Shown here: positions 6,718 through 11,898 of the stretch, piece after piece
Position numbering within the stretch: the first letter of the stretch is position 1
Layout of the letters: every line of letters begins with the position of its first letter
Source of the DNA: Chloroflexota bacterium
Lineage (GTDB): Bacteria > Chloroflexota > Limnocylindria > Limnocylindrales > CSP1-4
DNA length: 11,898 nt
Assembly: GCA_017882025.1 (NCBI GenBank)
Contig: JADGQG010000042.1
Span: 1-11,898 of the forward strand
Direction: 5' to 3'
The notes under the pieces: model-generated
Told to the model about the DNA's origin: nothing
Seen by the model: only the letters and a program-made list of their open reading frames with translations
Database searches by the model: none
Made by a program: the position numbers and the translations under genes

Positions 6718-6739
6718 ACCTTGTCGCCGTCGTGAAGGT
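6718..6739. promoter_or_regulatory. Second MerR-type operator dyad, upstream of the MFS gene
   Basis: accttgtcg-ccgt-cgtgaaggt is an inverted repeat with 7 of 9 arm positions matching, the same size as the dyad at 5479-5500 and sharing cgtgaaggttgg. It is followed on the minus strand by CACACT at the -10 position and ATG 6700, at the same spacing as in front of merR. Confidence 0.55.
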
Positions 6740-6758
6740 TGGTCGCGGAGGCGGACGG

Positions 6759-7688
6759 CTACCCATGCGACCGCGTCACGACGGATGGAGTGGGGGCGGC
6801 TGCCAGGCGGGCCCGCAGCGCCTGCCGCCACGCGTCCAGCGCGACCGGCCACCAGGCGTCGAGGTTGGCGCGAGCGCCGTACCACGCCGCGCGCGAGCTC
6901 GGGCCGTGGGCAGCGTCCGGGAGCACGATCTGGCGCGACCCCGGCAGGAGCGCCGCCGCGACCGGGATGAGCCCGTCGCCCGCCACGATGTCCAGGTCCG
7001 GCTGCGGGTAGACGTCCTCGTAAAGGCCGCGAACGAACCGTTCGCGGTCGTCCTCGGAGCCGAGACGACCGACGAGCAGCCGGGAGGCCACGCTGACGTA
7101 CCCGGTAGTCGGCGCGAACATGGCACCCGGAACGTGGTGCTCGGCGAAGCGGGCGGCCGCCTCCCCGACCCGCCGTCCCCACCGGCCGCCGCCTCGCGCC
7201 TCGAGAGCTGCTGCATTGGGCGTCCCAAGCGTGACGAGCGCGCCGATCCGCCCGGCCGCGTTCAGGGTCCGTCCCTCGAACGGGACGGGCGATGTGAGCA
7301 ACCGGCCGATCAGGCCGCCCGCGCTGTGCCCGACATAGAGCACCGGGGCACCACGGGATGTCGGCGATTCGGCGGATCGCGCACCGGCCTCCAGGAGCGC
7401 CCGACCCACGCGTGTCGTGATCGGGCCCAGGCCGCGGGCTGCGGCGAGCATCCAGTCGGGCACATAGACCGGCGCGACGAGGACGTCGGCAGCTCCGTGC
7501 TCGCGCAGCAGGGCGGCCAACCCGTCGTACCAGCCCGGCATCGTCAGGAATCCGCCCGCCACGAGGACGACCGGTGCCAGCGCGTCGGGCTCGACATCGC
7601 GCCAGGCGGACGAGGCAACCGGTCGCCGGGCGGGCCCGGCGAACAGGCGGGGCAGCAGGCGGGCCATGCAACTCGTGTCATCGGTCAT
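6759..7688 (-). CDS. Alpha/beta-hydrolase (lipase/esterase-like)
   Basis: A 309-residue alpha/beta-hydrolase with a complete catalytic triad. The nucleophile is S122 in the elbow LYVGHSAGG. The acid is probably D238 in IVAGDGLIPV and the base H261 in LPDAAHGP. VVLVAGGFLTMPGWYDGLAALL (40-61) is the first strand with the oxyanion-hole region, and ALVTLGTPNAA (150-160) follows the nucleophile as in PGAP1-like and triacylglycerol lipases. No signal peptide or membrane anchor is seen, so it is probably cytoplasmic. The substrate, an ester or lipid, is unknown. ATG 7688 lies 9 bases after TACGAT (7703-7698), a possible -10, which would make the mRNA nearly leaderless. The gene is divergent from the small membrane-protein gene and upstream of the MFS-merR-MFS group. 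Confidence 0.88.
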   Translation of the reverse strand: MTDDTSCMARLLPRLFAGPARRPVASSAWRDVEPDALAPVVLVAGGFLTMPGWYDGLAALLREHGAADVLVAPVYVPDWMLAAARGLGPITTRVGRALLEAGARSAESPTSRGAPVLYVGHSAGGLIGRLLTSPVPFEGRTLNAAGRIGALVTLGTPNAAALEARGGGRWGRRVGEAAARFAEHHVPGAMFAPTTGYVSVASRLLVGRLGSEDDRERFVRGLYEDVYPQPDLDIVAGDGLIPVAAALLPGSRQIVLPDAAHGPSSRAAWYGARANLDAWWPVALDAWRQALRARLAAAPTPSVVTRSHG

Positions 7689-7740
7689 CGCCCGGCAATC
7701 GTAGCGGGCGTGCCGGGATCGGCCGCCTCGTCGCCGGCCG

Positions 7741-7746
7741 TATGAT
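7741..7746 (+). promoter_or_regulatory. Possible -10 element of the small membrane protein-peptidase unit
   Basis: TATGAT matches the -10 consensus at 5 of 6 bases and lies 7 bases before ATG 7754, which would then be the first transcribed codon. No good -35 is visible 16-18 bases upstream, so the call is weak. Confidence 0.35.
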
Positions 7747-7753
7747 CGGCCGC

Positions 7754-8050
7754 ATGCTCCTGACGCCCTGGCTCCTGGCGGCCACGCTCGCGCTGGTCGC
7801 GGTCGTCGCGATCCCGACCCGGCGACTCTTCCTGGCGGGGGTTGGGCGCGGCATGCTCATGACCTATCTCCTCGCGCTCGTCGCGCTGGGGCTCCTTGCC
7901 GCGTCCGGTCGCGGCCCCGACCGGCTCCTCGTCCCGTGCTTCGTGGCGGCGTTCGTCGCGCCGCTCAGCGCAAGGCCCGCCGTGATCCGGCGCGTGCTGC
8001 GTCGCGGCGACCGGGCCGATCGGGACGGGCCGCCGCGGGACGCACGGTGA
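7754..8050 (+). CDS. Small hypothetical membrane protein (three predicted helices)
   Basis: About 98 residues with three hydrophobic segments: LLTPWLLAATLALVAVVAIP at the start, MLMTYLLALVALGLLAA in the middle, and LLVPCFVAAFVAPLSA towards the end. These are joined by short Arg-rich loops and followed by a charged tail (VLRRGDRADRDGPPRDAR). I do not recognise a family. Its stop overlaps the GTG start of the S51-type peptidase (GTGA), so the two are translated together and may work together. ATG 7742 is four codons upstream in the same frame, but it lies inside the TATGAT element, so I prefer 7754. There is no ribosome site before either ATG. Confidence 0.65.
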   Translation: MLLTPWLLAATLALVAVVAIPTRRLFLAGVGRGMLMTYLLALVALGLLAASGRGPDRLLVPCFVAAFVAPLSARPAVIRRVLRRGDRADRDGPPRDAR

Positions 8051-8865
8051 ACCGCCCGGGTCGGGTCGCTCTCCACGGTGGCGGTGAGTTCCGCCCCGGC
8101 GACGAGCCCTTCCTGCGGGTGATCCTCGAGGCTGCCGCCTCGGTAGCCCACGCACGCGCAGCAGCCGCGGGGGCGCCACCAGCGGGGGCGCGCGGCCGGC
8201 ACGACGACGATCCGGCGGCCGTCCGCGTCGTCCTCCTGCCGACGGCGGCCGCCGGCGAACGGCCGGAGATGGCCGTCTCGTTCGGGTCGGCGGCGCTTCG
8301 GCGCGTGGCGGCGGAGGCCGGGATCGCTGTGGGCATCGAGGCGGCCATGGTGGTCGACGCGTCGTCGGCCGCCGCGCCGCAAGCGGCCGACCGCCTCGCC
8401 GGTGCCGACCTTATCTACCTGCCCGGCGGCGACCCGGGCCGGCTCGCGGAGATCCTCCCGGACAGTCCTGCCTGGAGCGCGGTGCTCTCCGCGCACGCAC
8501 GCGGGGCCGTGGTCGCAGGGGCGAGCGCGGGGGCGATGATCCTCGCGGCGTGGAGCTGGACATCGTCCGGCGGCGCGGCGGGTCTCGGGCTGGTGCCCGG
8601 GATCGTGGTCGTGCCCCACGCGGAGCGGGTCGCCGAGCGTGGCTGGGCCGGGACCTTCGCGCGGCGCGTGCCGCCCGGGCTCGGGCCGCTCGGCGCGCTG
8701 GGCCTCGACGAGCGGACCGGGGTCGTATCCGAGCCGGTCGAGGGGCTGGACGGGCCACACGTGGTGTGGCGCGTGGTCGGGCCGGGCCTGGTCCACTGGA
8801 CGCCTGCAGGCGAACGAACGATCCACGGCTTCCGGGATGGAGACACCTTCTCCCTGGGCGGCTGA
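8047..8865 (+). CDS. Peptidase S51-type protein (cyanophycinase-like)
   Basis: A 272-residue protein with the class-I glutaminase-like fold of family S51. DLIYLPGGDPGRL (121-133) is the family's glycine-rich turn. GASAGAM (158-164) is the nucleophile elbow, with S160 as the catalytic Ser. VVVPHAER holds H191, the likely catalytic His, and LGLDERTGVV (218-227) matches the GIDExT segment. The N-terminus VALHGGGEF is also usual. S51 enzymes are serine peptidases that cleave cyanophycin or Asp-dipeptides, or have unknown roles. Whether this one acts on cyanophycin cannot be judged, and no cyanophycin synthetase is in the window. The start is GTG 8047, in GTGA overlap with the upstream membrane-protein gene. 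Open frame continues upstream of it but reads as Arg-rich shadow sequence. A stem-loop follows the stop immediately. Confidence 0.85.
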   Translation: MNRPGRVALHGGGEFRPGDEPFLRVILEAAASVAHARAAAAGAPPAGARGRHDDDPAAVRVVLLPTAAAGERPEMAVSFGSAALRRVAAEAGIAVGIEAAMVVDASSAAAPQAADRLAGADLIYLPGGDPGRLAEILPDSPAWSAVLSAHARGAVVAGASAGAMILAAWSWTSSGGAAGLGLVPGIVVVPHAERVAERGWAGTFARRVPPGLGPLGALGLDERTGVVSEPVEGLDGPHVVWRVVGPGLVHWTPAGERTIHGFRDGDTFSLGG

Positions 8866-8890
8866 GGCCGAATGGCCGATGCTTCGGCCT
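8865..8890 (+). terminator. Stem-loop after the peptidase gene, possible terminator
   Basis: AGGCCGAA (8865-8872) pairs with TTCGGCCT (8883-8890) around a 10-base loop, starting at the last base of the peptidase stop codon. No T-run follows, so intrinsic termination is uncertain. Ten bases, ttcggcctgt, recur at 8902-8911 and run into the MarR promoter. Confidence 0.4.
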
Positions 8891-8910
8891 GTCGTAGATC
8901 GTTCGGCCTG

Positions 8911-8940
8911 TTGACAATACTTTATGGGGTGCCGTAGTAT
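8911..8940 (+). promoter_or_regulatory. Strong sigma-70-type promoter of marR-ABC operon
   Basis: TTGACA (8911-8916), an 18-base spacer, and TAGTAT (8935-8940) give a perfect -35 and a 5-of-6 -10. The GTG start codon at 8947 lies 6 bases after the -10, at the expected transcription start. The mRNA is therefore probably leaderless. The AT-rich stretch stands out from its surroundings. Confidence 0.75.
8917..8940. promoter_or_regulatory. Probable MarR operator dyad within the promoter
   Basis: ATACT (8917-8921) and AGTAT (8936-8940) form an inverted repeat spanning the spacer and the -10, with further GACA/TGTC matches outside if one base of slack is allowed. MarR proteins bind such dyads over their own promoters. 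Use by this MarR is inference. Confidence 0.5.
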
Positions 8941-8946
8941 GTCGGG

Positions 8947-9396
8947 GTGCCCCAGGCCCCTGCTCCGCCCGATCGCCTCACTGCCGTGATCACCGACATG
9001 GCGCGCGCGTTCCACGCCCCGGGACCGGGCCGTCCCGGCTGGATGGCGCAGGACCTCACGCTCGCGCAGGTCCGGACCCTCTTCCTCATCGCACACAAGG
9101 CCCCGCTGCCGATGGGCCGGATCGCCGAGATCCTCGGCGTGTCCGTGGCCTCCGCATCGGGCATCGTCGAGCGCCTGGAGCGACACGACCTGGTGATGCG
9201 CGAGCACCGCACGGACGATCGGCGAGTCGTTGAGTGCGTCCCCTCGGATGCCGGCCGGAGCCTCATCGACGAGATGTCGGGCCACCGCGATCAGATGGCG
9301 CGGCGGGCACTGGCCGTGCTGGCGCCCGACGAGCTCGCGGAGTTCCATCGGCTGATCTGCCTGATCGCGGACCGGTCAGCCGGGGAGGCCGAATGA
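8947..9396 (+). CDS. MarR-family transcriptional repressor
   Basis: A 149-residue winged-helix protein. LTLAQVRTLFLIAH (37-50) and LPMGRIAEILGVSVASASGI (54-73) form the helix-turn-helix with recognition helix. VERLERHDLVMREHRTDDRR (74-93) is the wing with the classic D-RR, and the flanking helices dimerise. MarR proteins bind small lipophilic compounds and de-repress efflux genes, which fits the heterodimeric ABC exporter directly downstream. The start is GTG 8947, six bases after a strong -10, so it is probably leaderless; there is no ribosome site. An operator-like dyad overlaps the promoter, implying autoregulation. Its stop overlaps a micro-ORF start (ATGA). The ligand is unknown. Confidence 0.92.
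   Translation: MPQAPAPPDRLTAVITDMARAFHAPGPGRPGWMAQDLTLAQVRTLFLIAHKAPLPMGRIAEILGVSVASASGIVERLERHDLVMREHRTDDRRVVECVPSDAGRSLIDEMSGHRDQMARRALAVLAPDELAEFHRLICLIADRSAGEAE
9382..9388 (+). promoter_or_regulatory. Strong ribosome binding site for the micro-ORF
   Basis: GGGGAGG lies 4 bases before ATG 9393, inside the last codons of marR. The ABC gene at 9452 has no comparable site: GAGG at 9434-9437 is about 14 bases away. Ribosomes thus appear to load here rather than at the ABC start. Confidence 0.6.
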
Positions 9397-9455
9397 CCGT
9401 GATCGTCGCGCCCGCGCCGCGGACCGGCATCCAGAGGCATCACGACCGCCCATGA
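9393..9455 (+). CDS. 20-codon micro-ORF coupling marR to the ABC exporter genes
   Basis: Encodes MTVIVAPAPRTG followed by IQRHHDRP. Its ATG overlaps the marR stop (ATGA, 9393-9396) and its TGA overlaps the ABC start (ATGA, 9452-9455), so it exactly fills the gap. It has the best ribosome site in the area. The peptide resembles no family I know. The likely role is to pass ribosomes from marR to the transporter; a regulatory leader peptide or a gene remnant are alternatives. Confidence 0.5.
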   Translation: MTVIVAPAPRTGIQRHHDRP

Positions 9456-11182
9456 CGAAGTTGCTGGTGACCTACCTGCGGCCCTATGCGCGCCAGGTCG
9501 CGCTGGTGATCGGCCTGCTCACGGTCCAGGCCATCGCCAACCTGTACCTGCCCAACCTCAACGCCGACATCATCAACGACGGGGTCGTCAAGGGCGACAT
9601 CGGGTACATCGTCCGCACCGGCGGGCTCATGCTGCTCGTCACGCTGCTGTTGGCCCTCTGTTCGGTCGTGGCCACTTTCTTCGGCGCACGGACGGCCATG
9701 GCCTTCGGGCGAGACGTGCGCGGGGCGGTGTTCCGCAAGGTCACCGACTTCTCGCAGGTCGAGACGAATCTCTTCGGCTCCCCCTCGCTGATCACCCGCA
9801 ACACGAACGACGTGACGCAGGTGCAGATGGTCATCGTCATGGCGCTCAACGTCATGATCCTGGCGCCGATCATGTGCGTGGGCGGCATCATCATGGCCCT
9901 TCGCGAGGACGTGCCGCTCTCGTCTCTCCTCGTCGTGATCATCCCGCTCATGTTCCTGGTGATCGGCACCCTGGCCACCCGCGCGATGCCCCTCTTCCGC
10001 GCGATGCAGGTCAAGATCGACCGGATCAACCAGCTGATGCGGGAGAACCTGAGCGGCATCCGGGTGATCCGCGCCTTCGTGCGCACCGAGCACGAGGAGC
10101 AGCGCTTCGACGTCGGAAACGCCGACCTGACCGACACATCGCTGCGCGTCAACCGGCTCTTCGCGCTGATGATCCCTGCGCTCTTCGCGATCCTGAACCT
10201 CTCCACGGTCGCGATCCTCTGGTTCGGCGGCCTCCGAATCGACAGCGGGGCCATGCCGATCGGCAACCTGCTGGCGTTCCTGCAGTACGTCATGCAGATC
10301 CTGTTCGCGGTGATGATGGCCACGATCATGTTCATCATGGTGCCGCGTGCGATTGCGTCGGCCGAGCGGATCGCCAAGGTGCTCGAGACCGAGGTCTCGC
10401 TGACCGACCCGGAGGCACCCGCGGACGTGAGCACGGCGCGCGGGCTCGTCGAGTTCCGCGACCTCGAGTTCCGCTACCCGGGCGCCGAGGAGCCCGTGTT
10501 GCGGGGCATCACCTTCACCGCCTCACCAGGTCAGACCACGGCGATCGTGGGGAGCACCGGGAGCGGCAAGTCGACGCTCATCAACCTGCTCCCCCGCTTC
10601 TATGACGCCACCGAGGGCGGCGTCCTCATTGACGGGGTCGACGTGCGTGACATGCGCCAGGAGGACCTCTGGGCGCTCATCGGCCTCATCCCCCAGCAGG
10701 CGTACCTCTTCGGGGGCACGGTCGCGAGCAACCTGCGGTATGGGAACGAGCAGGCCACCGACGACGACCTTTGGCACGCGCTCGGGATCGCGCAGGCGCA
10801 GGGGTTCGTGTCCGAGATGCAAGGCGGGCTGGAGGCGCCGATCGACCAGGGTGGCACGAATGTGTCGGGCGGCCAGCGCCAGCGGCTCGCGATCGCCCGC
10901 GCGCTCGTGAAGCGGCCGCAGGTCCTCGTGTTCGACGACAGCTTCTCGGCCCTCGACTTCAAGACCGACTCGCTGCTGCGGGCGGCGCTCCGGGAGGACA
11001 CGGCCGACGCGACGGTCATCATCGTGGCGCAGCGCGTGGGCACGATCATGCATGCCGACCAGATCGTCGTCCTCGAGGCCGGCGAGATCGCCGGGGTCGG
11101 CACGCACGCCGAGCTCATGGAACGCTGCGAGACCTACCGCGAGATCGTGTACTCGCAGCTCTCGGCGGAGGAGGCGGCATGA
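9452..11182 (+). CDS. ABC exporter half-transporter with degenerate ATPase site (heterodimeric multidrug type, subunit A)
   Basis: A 576-residue type IV ABC half-exporter. Six membrane helices lie in residues ~16-298, including the coupling-helix text RINQLMRENLSGIRVIRAFV. The nucleotide-binding domain starts near 333. Walker A is GSTGSGKST (367-375), the Q-loop Gln is about Q415, the signature is VSGGQ (471-475), and Walker B is VLVFDD (491-496). The catalytic Glu after Walker B is Asp (D496), and the H-loop His is Gln (Q527 in VAQRVGTI). This pair of changes is typical of the non-hydrolysing site in heterodimers such as TM287/288 and BmrCD. The end (THAELMERCETYREIVYSQL) is also of the TM287 type. 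It overlaps the second half-transporter by ATGA and follows marR. Drug or lipid export is likely; the substrate is unknown. Confidence 0.94.
   Translation: MTKLLVTYLRPYARQVALVIGLLTVQAIANLYLPNLNADIINDGVVKGDIGYIVRTGGLMLLVTLLLALCSVVATFFGARTAMAFGRDVRGAVFRKVTDFSQVETNLFGSPSLITRNTNDVTQVQMVIVMALNVMILAPIMCVGGIIMALREDVPLSSLLVVIIPLMFLVIGTLATRAMPLFRAMQVKIDRINQLMRENLSGIRVIRAFVRTEHEEQRFDVGNADLTDTSLRVNRLFALMIPALFAILNLSTVAILWFGGLRIDSGAMPIGNLLAFLQYVMQILFAVMMATIMFIMVPRAIASAERIAKVLETEVSLTDPEAPADVSTARGLVEFRDLEFRYPGAEEPVLRGITFTASPGQTTAIVGSTGSGKSTLINLLPRFYDATEGGVLIDGVDVRDMRQEDLWALIGLIPQQAYLFGGTVASNLRYGNEQATDDDLWHALGIAQAQGFVSEMQGGLEAPIDQGGTNVSGGQRQRLAIARALVKRPQVLVFDDSFSALDFKTDSLLRAALREDTADATVIIVAQRVGTIMHADQIVVLEAGEIAGVGTHAELMERCETYREIVYSQLSAEEAA
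11167..11174 (+). promoter_or_regulatory. Ribosome binding site of the second ABC gene
   Basis: GGAGGAGG lies 4 bases before ATG 11179, within the last codons of the first ABC gene. It fixes the start of the second gene, in ATGA overlap. Confidence 0.6.
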
Positions 11183-11898
11183 GCGGCCCGATGCGACCGG
11201 CGGGGCGACCTGCCGTCGGCGGGCCTCGTCGCGGCGGCATGGGCGGTGGCTTCGGAGGCGGGCACGGCATGATGGGGGCGCCGGCCGCGAAGGCGCGCGA
11301 CTTCCGCGGTTCGATCAGGCGGCTGATGGGCGAGCTCCGGCCGGAGGCGCCCAAGATTGCGGTCGTCGTCGTGCTCGCGATCGTGGGGGTCATCCTCACC
11401 GTTTCAGCGCCGAAGATCATGGCCGGCGCCACCGACCAGCTCTTCAACGGGCTGATCGGCAAGATGCTCGGCCAGTACCTCCCGCCCGGCACGACACAGG
11501 CGCAGGCCGAGTCGATCCTGCGAGCCCAGGGCCAAGGCCAGGTGGCCGACATGCTCTCCGGCATGCACGTCTCGATCGGAGTCGGCGTCGATTTCGGGGC
11601 GGTCGCGCAGATCCTGATCGCGCTGATCGGCATCTACATCATCAGCGCCGGTTTCCAGTGGCTTTCCTACTACATCATGGCCGGCGTTTCGCAGCGGACC
11701 GTCTACCGGCTGCGCCAGGAGGTCGACCGCAAGCTGGGGCGTCTTCCCCTCAAGTACTTCGACTCCCACCCGCACGGCGACATCCTGAGCCGGGTGACCA
11801 ACGACATCGACAACATCGCCAACACGCTGCAGCAGAGCCTGATGCAGATCATCACGTCGGTCTTCACGATCATTGGCGTGCTGTTCATGATGCTGACG
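11179..11898 (+). CDS. ABC exporter half-transporter, partner subunit, N-terminal part (cut by window end)
   Basis: Open from ATG 11179 to the last base, giving 240 codons without a stop. Residues 1-38 are a flexible Gly/Met/Arg/Pro-rich leader. Membrane helix 1 is at ~59-78, helix 2 at ~142-168 and helix 3 begins near 218. LPLKYFDSHPHGDILSRVTN (189-208) is the conserved intracellular-loop motif of ABC exporters. The loop between helices 1 and 2 is long (~60 residues, with an AQAESILRAQG-like helix), as I recall from actinobacterial and related TM288-type subunits. The nucleotide-binding domain lies beyond the window. It should carry the intact Walker B Glu and H-loop His that the first subunit lacks. 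It overlaps the first subunit by 4 bases and has its own strong ribosome site. Confidence 0.9.
   Translation, partial: MSGPMRPAGRPAVGGPRRGGMGGGFGGGHGMMGAPAAKARDFRGSIRRLMGELRPEAPKIAVVVVLAIVGVILTVSAPKIMAGATDQLFNGLIGKMLGQYLPPGTTQAQAESILRAQGQGQVADMLSGMHVSIGVGVDFGAVAQILIALIGIYIISAGFQWLSYYIMAGVSQRTVYRLRQEVDRKLGRLPLKYFDSHPHGDILSRVTNDIDNIANTLQQSLMQIITSVFTIIGVLFMMLT

Noticed and set aside
5455..7671. Open minus-strand frame of about 738 codons spanning the hydrolase and MFS genes
   Set aside because: It is an out-of-phase frame with Arg-rich, low-complexity text. The hydrolase and MFS frames it overlaps contain catalytic and transporter motifs.
809..7745. Very long plus-strand open frames opposite the minus-strand genes
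   Set aside because: Their translations are Arg/Ala/Pro/Gly-rich without domains, as expected for the antisense of GC-rich codons. The minus-strand frames carry clear protein families.
7717..7753. Direct repeat gatcggccgc (7717-7726 and 7744-7753) in the divergent intergenic region
   Set aside because: A 10-base GC-rich repeat is expected by chance at this composition, and it has no symmetric relation to the promoters.
8883..8911. Ten-base direct repeat ttcggcctgt as a binding site
   Set aside because: One copy is an arm of the stem-loop and the other abuts the -35. There is no dyad between them and only two copies, so no function can be supported.

Overview
The window is a GC-rich, tightly packed stretch of bacterial chromosome, with genes overlapping by 4-17 bases. 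No gap exceeds about 80 bases, and I see no rRNA, tRNA, insertion sequence or CRISPR array. Codon use, leaderless-looking promoters and the gene families suggest a high-GC lineage. I lean towards Chloroflexota (Limnocylindria/Ellin6529-like soil or freshwater groups), with Actinomycetota as the alternative; this is an impression, not a placement.

Minus strand, 3587 down to 1: one operon of a SorC/DeoR-type sugar-sensing regulator, deoxyribose-phosphate aldolase (deoC), a broken bacterial-microcompartment (BMC) shell gene, a small HExxH protein, and a frameshifted, partial multi-pass membrane protein running off the left edge. DeoC has an N-terminal extension with an amphipathic helix like a BMC encapsulation peptide. 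The shell gene appears to join one BMC domain to the last third of a BMC-P (EutN/CcmL) vertex protein, and it also carries a 1-base frameshift. I read this as a collapsed remnant of a sugar-phosphate (DERA-containing, 'SPU'-like) microcompartment locus whose aldolase and regulator are still intact. The operon has its own promoter, followed by three TGCTCA repeats.

Minus strand, 7688 down to 3615: an alpha/beta hydrolase, an MFS transporter, a MerR-family regulator, and a second (DHA3/EntS-like) MFS transporter overlapping merR by ATGA. Two similar 22-bp dyads of the MerR type, one before each MFS/merR unit, sit the same distance (17 bases) from an ATG. This suggests the single MerR protein controls both exporters.

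Plus strand, 7742 to the right edge: a small three-helix membrane protein overlaps an S51-type (cyanophycinase-like) peptidase. Next comes a MarR repressor with a strong, apparently leaderless promoter overlapped by a dyad. A 20-codon micro-ORF is coupled by ATGA at both ends, and is followed by the two halves of a heterodimeric ABC multidrug exporter. The first half has a degenerate ATPase site; the second is cut by the window end.
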